In this document: positions 17,821-26,343 of the stretch, one piece after another | Layout of the letters: every line of letters begins with the position of its first letter | Position numbering within the stretch: position 1 is the first letter of the stretch | Made by a program: the position numbers and the translations under genes | The notes under the pieces: model-generated | Told to the model about the DNA's origin: nothing | Databases searched by the model: none | What the model saw: only the letters and a program-made list of their open reading frames with translations | Assembly: GCA_023256475.1 (NCBI GenBank) | Contig: JAGDXP010000001.1 | Location: forward strand, 1 to 50,170 | Direction: 5' to 3' | DNA: 50,170 nt | From: Thermoplasmata archaeon | GTDB lineage: Archaea > Thermoplasmatota > Thermoplasmata > Thermoplasmatales > GCA-001856825

Positions 17821-18615
17821 TTAAGGGACTAATCCGGTGTTGAAATCTATCCAATAATTCTCAGAATAGTTCCTGAAGCCTAAACTGGAGTAAGCATTTA
17901 TGGCAGGTTTATTATCCACGTTAACGAACAATATTGCGGTTTCCATGTGTGAATAATCATACAATATCTTTGAAATCACCTTTTTCGCAAGTCCTCTATT
18001 CCTGAAATCGGGGTGCGTAAATACAGACGAGACAACAAACCATTGCTTCCATATTGCCCCAACACTTGCGGCACTTAGGATTTTTCCTTCATAAAAGTAT
18101 CCGTATATTGTACCGTATGTTACATTGTTCTTAAAGTCTTCAACACTCATCTTGGGGAATCTGGAACCGTTCCAATTAACCATCAGTTTCATGTATTCCA
18201 TATAATCGGAAGGCCCAAGCAGTCTCACGGAGGGTTGATCATTTCCTATGGGTTGCTTCAAATACATACAATATTCTTTGAATAATGAACTATATCCAGA
18301 CATATTGTTCACTTCAAAACTTATGGGGGTGTGAACTACACTGTTGCTTAGATCAAGTGAATTAAATATATTTAATAGAGAAGTAGAACTACCTACCCCC
18401 CATATATCCTTGACTCCACTTGAAGAATAATAAACCAAAACTACTGCATCAACTTCGCCATCTGAGATGGTATAATAGAACTGATTGGTATTTGAAAGGA
18501 AGTAATAATTATCAATATCGAACAATATATATACATTATCATATTTTTCGTCCAGAAAACGGAGAATCTTCTGTTTATCGAACCAGGATTTCATTCTTCT
18601 GATCTCGAGGCTCAT
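17821..18615 (-). CDS. GNAT-family N-acetyltransferase
   Basis: About 264 residues. The C-terminal half is a GNAT fold: beta strand WFVVSSVFTHPDFRNRGLAKKVISKIL carries the acetyl-CoA pyrophosphate loop (RNRGLAKK), followed by AILFVNVDNKPAINAYSSLGFRNYSENYW, the usual last strands. The N-terminal half is a second alpha/beta domain, so this is a two-domain GNAT of unknown substrate. The open frame reaches 18669, but I choose ATG at 18615 because a TATA-like element is centred 26 nt upstream; the longer start would overlap the divergent gene. Confidence 0.82.
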   Translation of the reverse strand: MSLEIRRMKSWFDKQKILRFLDEKYDNVYILFDIDNYYFLSNTNQFYYTISDGEVDAVVLVYYSSSGVKDIWGVGSSTSLLNIFNSLDLSNSVVHTPISFEVNNMSGYSSLFKEYCMYLKQPIGNDQPSVRLLGPSDYMEYMKLMVNWNGSRFPKMSVEDFKNNVTYGTIYGYFYEGKILSAASVGAIWKQWFVVSSVFTHPDFRNRGLAKKVISKILYDYSHMETAILFVNVDNKPAINAYSSLGFRNYSENYWIDFNTGLVP

Positions 18616-18636
18616 AGCCGGTATAGTTAGATAATG

Positions 18637-18646
18637 TTTAATTATT
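18637..18646. promoter_or_regulatory. Shared palindromic TATA element, GNAT and polyprenyl synthase
   Basis: TTTAATTATT, with the palindrome TAATTA centred at 18641.5, is exactly midway between the leftward ATG (18615) and the rightward ATG (18668), 26.5 nt from each. One TATA box with two orientations of use explains both leaderless starts. Inferred from spacing. Confidence 0.55.
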
Positions 18647-18667
18647 TTATTTCTATTTAGATATAAC

Positions 18668-19573
18668 ATGGATCTATGGAATATATCTAGTAATGTAGAT
18701 CAAGCGGTAGTCAAGGTCAACGAGTTATTGGGAGAAAAATTTGACTGGATTTTTGAAAGTAAATCACTAGAAGAAAGTTCATTTCACCTTCTTCAAAATA
18801 GAGGTAAATTATTAAGGCCCTCATTAGTCTTCATTGGGGCGGAGGCCATTGACAAGGACCCTAAAGATGTAATTGAACTAGCACTAGCAATAGAATATCT
18901 CCATATATCATCATTAATTCATGATGATATAATTGATAAGGACCTCGTTAGAAGGGGAGTAGAAACAGTTCACGTTAAATTTGGAATTGAGGATGCCATA
19001 CTGGCAGGAGATGCCTTAATTTCAAGAGCAGTATTCCTGGCATCAAGTTATGGAGAAAGGGTAGTTAAGGAGATTTCCAAATCTGCCTTCCAGATGTGCG
19101 ATGGGGAGAGTCTGGATTTTGGCATACAAAAGGGCAAAATTGAGCTTAAAATGGAAAATTATATAACAGTTGCAATAAAGAAAACTGCATCATTGATCTC
19201 TACATCACTGGCAATTGCATCCATATATTTCGGAAAGCCTCCTGAGATAGTGGCCAAGCTGAAAGAAGCTGGAGAAAAATTGGGTCTGGCATTTCAGATC
19301 AGGGATGATATAATCAATTTCATCGGGAGCACAAGACTTGGGAAGAGGCCGGGAAATGGGGATGAAGAATTTAACAGGCCAAACATTTGCAGAATAATAA
19401 TGCAGAATGGGTTCAGTAGGGTGGAGTCTGCGATCGAGGCACTGGATTTAATGGTAAAGTATGTTACTGAAGCAAAGGAATTGCTTAAGAGCTTTACAAA
19501 GATAGGAGATATTAACAGGTACATAGATGAATTTTTTGACCCAAAATATATAAGATCTGAAATATTTAGTTAG
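18668..19573 (+). CDS. Polyprenyl diphosphate synthase (GGPP-synthase family)
   Basis: Condenses isopentenyl diphosphate onto allylic diphosphates to build the isoprenoid chains of archaeal lipids or quinones. The 301-residue all-helical protein has the first Asp-rich motif DDIID (86-90) within HDDIIDKDLVRRG, and the second as DDIIN (213-217), where the last Asp is Asn. The fifth residue before the first motif is Ser, small, which in this family permits products of C20 or longer; exact length is not predictable. It is followed 3 nt later by ubiX, suggesting a joint role in quinone or lipid supply. Confidence 0.92.
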   Translation: MDLWNISSNVDQAVVKVNELLGEKFDWIFESKSLEESSFHLLQNRGKLLRPSLVFIGAEAIDKDPKDVIELALAIEYLHISSLIHDDIIDKDLVRRGVETVHVKFGIEDAILAGDALISRAVFLASSYGERVVKEISKSAFQMCDGESLDFGIQKGKIELKMENYITVAIKKTASLISTSLAIASIYFGKPPEIVAKLKEAGEKLGLAFQIRDDIINFIGSTRLGKRPGNGDEEFNRPNICRIIMQNGFSRVESAIEALDLMVKYVTEAKELLKSFTKIGDINRYIDEFFDPKYIRSEIFS

Positions 19574-19576
19574 ATC

Positions 19577-20137
19577 ATGGAATATGTATTAGGAATTACG
19601 GGTTCATCAGGCATAATTTATGGAGCCAAATTACTGGAAAGGCTACCACACAAAAGGGTGCTTATACTATCAAGAGGAGCCGAGAAGGTTATTGAAAAAG
19701 AGCTTGGTGACAGGAAATTTCTTAATAAATTAATAGAGAATGCCGATGAATTTCATTGGGAAGAGGAATTGGATGCCCCACAATCTTCCGGTTCTCACCT
19801 ATTTGATGCTTATATAATATGTCCTGCATCCATGAATACTGTAGCTAAGATTGCAGCAGGAATTTCCGATAACCTAATAACCAGGGTTGCGTCTGTGGCC
19901 ATGAAGGAAAGCAGAAAGTTTGTGGTGGTATTCAGGGAAACACCCCTGAGCTACATTCATCTCAGGAATCTCATGGAGATTTCAAATGGTGGGGGAATTA
20001 TAATGCCAGCTTCCCCGGGTTTCTATCATATGCCAAAGAATATAGATGAAATAATAGACTTCATGGTGTCAAGAATACTGGACCAAATTGGAGTTAAGAA
20101 TGACATAATTAACAGATGGGGCAGTGAAAAGGATTAA
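19577..20137 (+). CDS. ubiX: Flavin prenyltransferase UbiX
   Basis: UbiX attaches a dimethylallyl group to FMN, making the prenylated cofactor for UbiD-type decarboxylases. The 186-residue flavoprotein shows the phosphate-binding ITGSSGIIYG at the N-terminus, SSGSH, the family segment CPASMNTVAKIAAGISDNLITR and the loop FRETPLSYIHLRN. Length is normal. A UbiD partner is not in this window. It directly follows the polyprenyl synthase and precedes a zinc-ribbon miniprotein by about 20 nt. Confidence 0.94.
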   Translation: MEYVLGITGSSGIIYGAKLLERLPHKRVLILSRGAEKVIEKELGDRKFLNKLIENADEFHWEEELDAPQSSGSHLFDAYIICPASMNTVAKIAAGISDNLITRVASVAMKESRKFVVVFRETPLSYIHLRNLMEISNGGGIIMPASPGFYHMPKNIDEIIDFMVSRILDQIGVKNDIINRWGSEKD

Positions 20138-20161
20138 TAGAGAATAGTGAATTATCAATTC

Positions 20162-20341
20162 ATGAGCTCCCATTGTTTAATATGCGGTGCATTGATTCCC
20201 TCTGGTAATATCTGCCACGACTGCAGGTGGGAGATGAATCGCATAAGGCTTAAAGAAGATATGGAAGCAAATATCTGGTTAAGTTCAAAACTTGGAAATA
20301 AGAAATTTAATTTGGAAAGAAAGGAAAATAAATTATTTTAA
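20162..20341 (+). CDS. Zinc-ribbon miniprotein
   Basis: A 59-residue protein with two cysteine pairs, CLIC (residues 5-8) and CHDC (about 18-21), spaced as a compact zinc ribbon, followed by a basic and acidic helix. The ATG at 20162 places the first Cys pair right after the start; a GTG at 20147 would add five residues. It follows ubiX closely on the same strand and its stop overlaps the end of the leftward gene by 4 nt. Function unknown. Confidence 0.6.
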   Translation: MSSHCLICGALIPSGNICHDCRWEMNRIRLKEDMEANIWLSSKLGNKKFNLERKENKLF

Positions 20342-20562
20342 TAGTCTGTGATATTGTACTTTTCCTTGAATTCTACGAATTTTTGCCTGCTGTCAATTCC
20401 GTATTTTGTAGAAATGTATTCCATTATATGCGACCTAGAATTGTCCCATATCTCGCTGAGCAGCATCATTCTCCTAAGCTTCACTGAGAATACTACCTCT
20501 TCACCTTGCAACTTCAATTCCCTCAGATATCTGTAATCATATTCTTCCTTCAGTTCACTCAT
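20338..20562 (-). CDS. Unknown small protein at the 3' end of the nuo operon (74 aa)
   Basis: No family recognised. The 74-residue protein is soluble, highly charged and mostly helical (MSELKEEYDYRYLRELKLQ, then VKLRRMMLLSEIWD). The ATG at 20562 overlaps the preceding stop as ATGA and has GAGGTG upstream; the longer frame to 20574 is less likely. Tight coupling to the 99-residue gene and to nuoN suggests a complex I assembly or accessory role, which is an inference from position only. Confidence 0.7.
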   Translation of the reverse strand: MSELKEEYDYRYLRELKLQGEEVVFSVKLRRMMLLSEIWDNSRSHIMEYISTKYGIDSRQKFVEFKEKYNITDY

Positions 20563-20858
20563 GCGTCGTTGCACCTCTTGCTGTCATAATAGGGATAGTT
20601 TACATCATACCTGTTGTAGGAGTAAAGATATTTCAAATAGATAGCCCTTTTCTCAGATTCATCCCCCTGAATTGACATAATCTTCCCTTCCAATTCTTCA
20701 GGTTCAATTTTGTTATCAATTCCGTAAAGTAACACTTTTGCCACTTCGGCATAGAATCCATTACCCTTTGCTAGCTGCTCCAGAAAATGGTGGGCCCTCT
20801 TTATCTCACCATTCAACATTTCAGTCTCATATGCCATATAATAGAAATATTCCATCAT
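20559..20858 (-). CDS. Unknown small helical protein after nuoN (99 aa)
   Basis: No family recognised. The 99-residue protein looks like a compact helical-repeat (TPR-like) fragment: EYFYYMAYETEMLNGEIKR, HHFLEQLAKGNGFYAEVAK, EPEELEGKIMS, KRAIYLKYLYSYN. No membrane helix or signal. It starts 6 nt after the nuoN stop with a G-rich SD-like sequence (GGGGGATGA) formed by the end of nuoN, and it is coupled to the next gene by an ATGA overlap. Confidence 0.7.
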   Translation of the reverse strand: MMEYFYYMAYETEMLNGEIKRAHHFLEQLAKGNGFYAEVAKVLLYGIDNKIEPEELEGKIMSIQGDESEKRAIYLKYLYSYNRYDVNYPYYDSKRCNDA

Positions 20859-20864
20859 AACTTT

Positions 20865-22280
20865 TCATCCCCCCAATAGGAAATGTATTGAATTGAAAGA
20901 AACCTCTATGGAATGATATGCATAGTTGAATATGAAGAAGTAGAGGACTCCGATGGATATGGTTAAAATAGCGGATATGTGGAGAGCTATATTGTACCCC
21001 TTAACTTCTTGTCCACCTTGCTTCCAGAACATGTACATTATGACCCTTCCGTAGTAATAGAAGGATAGTACAGAATTTAATACGGCAATGGTGATCACAA
21101 TATAGCTTATCAGGGAACCAGTGGAAATAACACTCAGGAAGAGGAAATATTTTCCAATGAAGCCAGCAGTCCCAGGGAATCCCGCCAGTGATAGTAGAAG
21201 AACTGAGAAGGAAAATGCAAATGCAGGACTGCTCTTCCAAATACCTGAAAAGCTATCCAGATTGTAATCCTTCATTCCATTGAGCGCCAAAAATGCTCCT
21301 CCCTTCATGAGGACATATGCTATGGCATACAGGAAAATGCTGGTGAATGCTAAAAGGAGTGTCTTTTCACTGTACCCAAATGTGAGAAAAACTGTGCTGA
21401 GGTAACCAGCCTGTGCCACTGATGAATAGGCGAGCATCCTCTTTACATTCTTCTCCCATATGGCCACGAGGTTGCCGAATGTCATGGTAAGTACCGAGAT
21501 TATTGCGAATATTATTATGAGATAATTGTAGAACCACGGTGAATAATAGAATATGTCCATTGCTATTATCAAGGTCATTATCTTCGAAGAAGCACTTAAT
21601 AGTGCAGCTACTGCATTGGATGTGCCAGTGTAAGTATCAATGGCCCATCCATGGAGAGGGAATATGGCAAGCTTGAATCCAAAACCAAACACTAGCAATA
21701 TTAGTGAGAGATCATATAAGTTGCTGAGCAAAGGCTTTGCATTCAGGGAAAGTGTACCGGTGGACATATAGTAGAAGGAGATTCCAAAGACAATTATGGC
21801 CGTTGAGAAAGCTCCTACAAGGAAGTACTTCACAGCAGCCTCTATTTCAGAATCCGATTTTCCAAATCCGGTCAGGATGTAGGTTGTAACTGAAACCCCC
21901 TCAAAGGCCACAAATATGAATAGCAGGTCAAATGAATATAATGCAAGGCCCATGAAACCCAGGGATATGAGCAATATGGAGTTGAACAATCCCCATTTTA
22001 TCTGTTTTCCACTGAAATTGACCCCACTCAGAAGCAAAATCCCAGGTATAAGTATGGCAACAAAGCTTAGCCTTATAAAAGCCGTTGATAACAGAAAACC
22101 ATAGTTGAAGTCGTTCTGCATTAATGTTATTACCATAGATAATGCAATAAATATCCCACCAATGGTGAAATTGAGCACCTTATTCTCACTTATGAGGCTT
22201 ATGAATAATGAGATAATGCCTCCTATGAACAGTACATAGATATTCCAAAAGTTGTTATAAATACCTAGATCAAAACTCAT
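20865..22280 (-). CDS. nuoN: Complex I membrane subunit NuoN
   Basis: Antiporter-like proton-translocating subunit of complex I, 471 residues with about 14 membrane helices. The conserved proton-channel features are visible: the glutamate in FVAFEGVSVTTYIL, KYFLVGAFSTAI, the lysine and proline of FKLAIFPLHGWAIDTYTGT (broken helix) and the Lys in KRMLAYSSVAQAGY. Its start overlaps the end of nuoM by 4 nt. Assigned N rather than M by position at the end of the canonical gene order and by the shorter N-terminus. Confidence 0.94.
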   Translation of the reverse strand: MSFDLGIYNNFWNIYVLFIGGIISLFISLISENKVLNFTIGGIFIALSMVITLMQNDFNYGFLLSTAFIRLSFVAILIPGILLLSGVNFSGKQIKWGLFNSILLISLGFMGLALYSFDLLFIFVAFEGVSVTTYILTGFGKSDSEIEAAVKYFLVGAFSTAIIVFGISFYYMSTGTLSLNAKPLLSNLYDLSLILLVFGFGFKLAIFPLHGWAIDTYTGTSNAVAALLSASSKIMTLIIAMDIFYYSPWFYNYLIIIFAIISVLTMTFGNLVAIWEKNVKRMLAYSSVAQAGYLSTVFLTFGYSEKTLLLAFTSIFLYAIAYVLMKGGAFLALNGMKDYNLDSFSGIWKSSPAFAFSFSVLLLSLAGFPGTAGFIGKYFLFLSVISTGSLISYIVITIAVLNSVLSFYYYGRVIMYMFWKQGGQEVKGYNIALHISAILTISIGVLYFFIFNYAYHSIEVSFNSIHFLLGG

Positions 22281-23713
22281 TTAAACACCCCCATGCCAAT
22301 TTGGCTAATATTGAAGAAATGCAAAATTAGGGAAGGGTAGATACCCAGGATAATGATGGGAATCAGCAGTATCAAGGAAGCCAAGATTTCATTCCTATTC
22401 TCCTTGATGTTTCCAAGGTATTCATTGTATGGGCCGAAAATTGTTCTCTGTAATGTATATATATGATAGGATGCAGTCAGAACTATTCCTATCATGATGA
22501 AAACAAAGTACATTTTCAGGAAAGCATATGATCCAATCAGTACAGAAATCTCACCAACGAAACCTGAGAAACCAGGTATTGCCACAGATGCTAGGAAACT
22601 TGCTAGCAGGATGAAGGAAAGGAAGGGGATCTTTCTAGCAAGACCTCCCATGGAAACTATGTTCCTTGTTCCAGTGGATTTTTCCACGCTACCCACTGTG
22701 GAGAATATTAGGGATATGATCAATCCATGTGATATGATCTGGAAAACCGCTCCGTAATAGAGAAGTGTTGCATATAAACCAGTCCCCAGTATCAGGAAAC
22801 CTCCTGTGGCAATGGTAATAAAGCTCATATGCCCAATGCTGGCATAGCTCATCATTCTCTTCATATCTTTCTGGTATAGCGCCACCAGAGCAGAATACAG
22901 GAGGGAAATTATTCCCAAAATTACCAGGATCCAGGGAACTAAGGTAGATCCTGAATAATGGGAGGCCTGGTATAGGTTTACGAAAATGAAGAGCAGGCCG
23001 AAGGCTCCCATCTTGGAGAGTAAAGATGATATGACTACTGTACCTTCATAAGGAGCCTCAACGTATGCATCTGGCAACCAGGTATGCAGAGGAACAGATG
23101 GAAGCTTTATCAGGAATGCCAGTGCGAAACCTAAGAGGACGAATGCTTGGTATACCAGTGGTATGGAATTCAGGTTTCCAATCAAGTAATACATGGAGAA
23201 GTTTGTGGCCCCTTCCTGGAAGTACATGGTGAATATAGCCAAAAGCATGAAAACTGAACCAACGTGAGTATATATGAAAAACTTCATGGCAGCATAATCC
23301 TTGTTCGCACCACCCCATAGTCCAATCATGAAGAACGTAGGAATTAGTACCATTTCCCATGCTATGTAGAAGAGCAGGAAATCATTGGTTGTAAATAATA
23401 GAACCAGTGCAATTCCGAGAAACTGTGTAAAAGCATAAAAACCACTGCGCGCGTTAAATCTTACGCTAACAAAAATTTCCACTATTCCAAGAAGTATTAT
23501 TATTACCGATGCAATAAAGACCAATCTGAAGCTCATATAGAGGATGCTGAATGAACCATAATTGAATGAGGTATAGGTTGGATTGTTTAACATTACAAAT
23601 ACAATCGTTATTATTCCTGATAGAAGCGTCATTATTCTGGCTGACTTCCTAGCGAATATGGATATTAAAAGGAAAATGGTGAGAATTAACAACAGATATT
23701 GAAGACTGAACAT
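22277..23713 (-). CDS. nuoM: Complex I membrane subunit NuoM
   Basis: Antiporter-like subunit, 478 residues and about 14 membrane helices. Hallmarks are the channel glutamate in FYIAWEMVLIPTFFMIGLWG, FLIKLPSVPLHTWLPDAYVEAP with the lysine of the broken helix 7, and KDMKRMMSYASIGHMS. The gene starts directly after nuoL with no gap and overlaps nuoN. Confidence 0.96.
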   Translation of the reverse strand: MFSLQYLLLILTIFLLISIFARKSARIMTLLSGIITIVFVMLNNPTYTSFNYGSFSILYMSFRLVFIASVIIILLGIVEIFVSVRFNARSGFYAFTQFLGIALVLLFTTNDFLLFYIAWEMVLIPTFFMIGLWGGANKDYAAMKFFIYTHVGSVFMLLAIFTMYFQEGATNFSMYYLIGNLNSIPLVYQAFVLLGFALAFLIKLPSVPLHTWLPDAYVEAPYEGTVVISSLLSKMGAFGLLFIFVNLYQASHYSGSTLVPWILVILGIISLLYSALVALYQKDMKRMMSYASIGHMSFITIATGGFLILGTGLYATLLYYGAVFQIISHGLIISLIFSTVGSVEKSTGTRNIVSMGGLARKIPFLSFILLASFLASVAIPGFSGFVGEISVLIGSYAFLKMYFVFIMIGIVLTASYHIYTLQRTIFGPYNEYLGNIKENRNEILASLILLIPIIILGIYPSLILHFFNISQIGMGVFK

Positions 23714-25570
23714 TTAATGGAGCACCCCCAAAATCATTAGAATTCTTATAAACAGCAACATTAGAATCAAACCTGAAATGATCATTATGACATACTGTCT
23801 CGCTATTCCAGTCTGCAGTTTTCTCAAGGATGATCCAGCATTCCTTACAATCTCTCCCCATGTATTTACGAATCCGTCAATAACCCTCCTTTCTGTGGCG
23901 TCGCTCACCGCAGACAATCCCAAAACTGCACGCTCTGCAATTACATTGGTATAAATCACATCTAGATAGAATTTGTTTTTCACAAATTTGTATAAGAATC
24001 CCATTGCTCTTGCTATCTTATCTGGAATATCACTCTCCCTTCCATATAGCCAGTATGAGATTCCCATACCTATGAGCATCAACGTTACAGGCGCAAGATC
24101 CAGAACCGAAAAGCTTTCTGGATGGTAGCCCAGGAAGCTGTAGAAACCACCTTGAAATACTCCAAATATTAGGCTAAAGAATGCTAAGATTACAATGGGT
24201 ATGAGCATAATGATTCCAGACTCATGAGCATGTTCAGCTGCATAGCTCCTTGGCTTACCTAGTGCTATTTTGAAGAACAGCCTGAATGTGTAGAGGCTGG
24301 TCAGTAGAGCACCTATAGTTAGGAAAACCCAAGCCCATAGGTTAACATTATAGCTTGCGGTTACAATACTATCCTTGCTGAAGTAACCTGCAGTCAGCGG
24401 GAAGCCTGAGAGAGCCAGTGCCCCAATAAACATGGATGTTATGGTGACCGGCATCTTCTTCCACAGGCCACCCATTTTATTTACATCTCTAACATTTAAA
24501 AGCGCATGTAGTATGCTGCCAGCACTAAGGAATAGTAGGGCTTTGAAGAAAGCATGAGATTCAAGCTGATAGATTGAAAGTGCAATGCTGGCACTTCCCA
24601 AGCCAAGCCCCAGGGCTGATACCATGTAACCGATTTGTGAAATGGTTGAGTATGCCAATATCCTCTTTATGTCATTGACCACCAGCCCCAAGAGGCCTGA
24701 TAGTATGATGGTGAATACACCAATGAAAAGCACCACGCTCAGTGATTCTGGAGTGAATATGGAATAAGTTCTGGCAACCAGGTAGACACCTGCTGTTACC
24801 ATGGTCGCAGCGTGAATCAGTGCAGAAACTGTGGTGGGGCCTTCCATGGCATCGGGAATCCATACGTGAAGTGGGAACTGGGCACTCTTTCCAATGGCGC
24901 CTCCGAACAGTAGGAGGGATACAATTGTCCTTTCCCAGGTATAGGGTATAGCATTGAGTCCAGATATTAACAGCTGCCCACCAGAATAATAGAATGCAGC
25001 TCCTATTCCCGCTATGAAGAAAACATCTCCAACCCTTGTCACTATGAAAGCTTTCTTTGCTGCGGCAGCTGCATTTGGTTTGTAATACCAAAATCCTATG
25101 AGTAGATATGAGCAGAGGCCAACCAATTCCCAGAATATGAAAAGCATCAATATGCTTGAGGAAAGAACTAGCCCGAGCATTGAGGCTGTGAAGAGCACCA
25201 TTTCACCGAAGAATATGTGCCTTCTTGGATCCTCTGCCATGTAGCCTACTGAGAAGAGTATTATTAAGAATCCTACGAAAGAAACCATCAATGACATTAT
25301 TATGGACAGGTTATCTGCAATTACACCCAGGGGCACATATATTCCAGAGCCCTGGAACCAGTTGAAGTTGTTCTGAATTATTATTCCTTTTACTGTATAA
25401 TTGTAGAAGATATAAACCGTGAAGAGGAAAGAAAAGAATATGGCAATAACCCCTAGGTACATGGAATAGTTCTTCTTTATGTAACCAACACCTATTACTA
25501 TGGGTGTCAGCATCAGTGGAAATCCAAATATAAGATAGGTCATCAAAACTCCTAAATCCAATTTTACCAC
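23714..25570 (-). CDS. nuoL: Complex I membrane subunit NuoL
   Basis: Distal antiporter-like subunit with the lateral helix, 618 residues. Conserved features are FIFWELVGLCSYLLIGFWY (glutamate), AKKAFIVTRVGDVFF, GAIGKSAQFPLHVWIPDAMEGPTTVSALIHAATMV (channel Lys and His) and the C-terminal extended helix region with a final transmembrane anchor (MIISGLILMLLF). Start overlaps nuoK by 7 nt. Confidence 0.97.
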   Translation of the reverse strand: MVKLDLGVLMTYLIFGFPLMLTPIVIGVGYIKKNYSMYLGVIAIFFSFLFTVYIFYNYTVKGIIIQNNFNWFQGSGIYVPLGVIADNLSIIMSLMVSFVGFLIILFSVGYMAEDPRRHIFFGEMVLFTASMLGLVLSSSILMLFIFWELVGLCSYLLIGFWYYKPNAAAAAKKAFIVTRVGDVFFIAGIGAAFYYSGGQLLISGLNAIPYTWERTIVSLLLFGGAIGKSAQFPLHVWIPDAMEGPTTVSALIHAATMVTAGVYLVARTYSIFTPESLSVVLFIGVFTIILSGLLGLVVNDIKRILAYSTISQIGYMVSALGLGLGSASIALSIYQLESHAFFKALLFLSAGSILHALLNVRDVNKMGGLWKKMPVTITSMFIGALALSGFPLTAGYFSKDSIVTASYNVNLWAWVFLTIGALLTSLYTFRLFFKIALGKPRSYAAEHAHESGIIMLIPIVILAFFSLIFGVFQGGFYSFLGYHPESFSVLDLAPVTLMLIGMGISYWLYGRESDIPDKIARAMGFLYKFVKNKFYLDVIYTNVIAERAVLGLSAVSDATERRVIDGFVNTWGEIVRNAGSSLRKLQTGIARQYVIMIISGLILMLLFIRILMILGVLH

Positions 25571-25878
25571 CTCAGCAAACTCATAACGTCCAGGGCAGAA
25601 GTGCCCTTCTTCCTGAAAACTGCAGTAAATATGGCAATAGCCACTACGGTCTCAGCTGCAGATATGGCCAGAACAAAAAGAGCAAAAGTGGAACCAATAG
25701 CGTTGTTGTACAGGTCTGATGAAGCTATTAAGTTGAGAAGTCCAGAGTTAAGCATTATTTCAATAGATATTAGGGCCTTGACGAGGGTGGAAGCGTATAA
25801 GAACGATATTAGGCCTATAGTGAAGACTAGCATTGTCAATATTTCAACATATTCAAGATTCAAAGGATAGCTTATCAT
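25564..25878 (-). CDS. nuoK: Complex I membrane subunit NuoK
   Basis: Small core membrane subunit, 104 residues with three helices. Helix 2 carries the conserved glutamate in KALISIEIMLNSGLLN and helix 3 the second one in ISAAETVVAIAIF, both on the proton path. Start overlaps the nuoJ2 stop by 4 nt. Confidence 0.95.
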   Translation of the reverse strand: MISYPLNLEYVEILTMLVFTIGLISFLYASTLVKALISIEIMLNSGLLNLIASSDLYNNAIGSTFALFVLAISAAETVVAIAIFTAVFRKKGTSALDVMSLLRW

Positions 25879-26111
25879 TTTCCATCATCCCTTTCACCTA
25901 AATACATGGCACCCAACATACCCGCCAAAAGAAGGAAGGTCACAATTTCAAAAGGCAAAATATACTCACTGAACAGGAAGTAGGTTACGCTCTGCTGAGT
26001 CATATTTCCAGCCCCAATTACCGAGCTGTTGGGAAATGGATGGGGTTGAACGAATGTCAGCATTATTATGAACAATATTACACCTGGCACAATGACCCAT
26101 TTACTCTTCAT
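25875..26111 (-). CDS. nuoJ2: Complex I subunit NuoJ, C-terminal half as a separate protein
   Basis: A 78-residue protein with two membrane helices (WVIVPGVILFIIMLTFV and ILPFEIVTFLLLAGMLGAMYL), matching helices 4-5 of one-piece NuoJ; the second helix has the typical FEIVTFLLL segment. It has its own ATG, overlapping nuoJ1 by 11 nt in another frame. A split NuoJ (J1/J2) is known in haloarchaea, so this is probably the native arrangement and not a broken gene. Confidence 0.88.
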   Translation of the reverse strand: MKSKWVIVPGVILFIIMLTFVQPHPFPNSSVIGAGNMTQQSVTYFLFSEYILPFEIVTFLLLAGMLGAMYLGERDDGK

Positions 26112-26343
26112 CCAAATACCTCCTTGATAACATGACCGATGTCAGTATTAAGGTCATAATGGCCCCTGCATATACCAGAACCTCAACCATGGAAAGGAAT
26201 ATGTTCCCAAGGTAGAAGAACATGGCAGCCACAGAAACCACCATGAATACCAGCCAAAGTGAACTGTGAAGCAAATTCTTTGAAACAGCGGCGAGCAAGG
26301 CTGTAACCAATATTGCTGCAGATATTATGAGGAAGACTATCAT
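26101..26343 (-). CDS. nuoJ1: Complex I subunit NuoJ, N-terminal half as a separate protein
   Basis: An 80-residue protein with three membrane helices, corresponding to helices 1-3 of NuoJ, including the conserved LGNIFLSMVEVLVYAGAIMTLILTSVML with the pi-bulge region (Tyr-Ala-Gly-Ala-Ile). Start overlaps the nuoI stop by 4 nt. It ends with SRRYLDEE just after helix 3, where other NuoJ proteins continue into a loop. Confidence 0.9.
   Translation of the reverse strand: MIVFLIISAAILVTALLAAVSKNLLHSSLWLVFMVVSVAAMFFYLGNIFLSMVEVLVYAGAIMTLILTSVMLSRRYLDEE

Noticed and set aside
25875-26343. nuoJ as a frameshifted pseudogene
   Set aside because: Each half has its own start, helices are complete and a J1/J2 split is known in other archaea.
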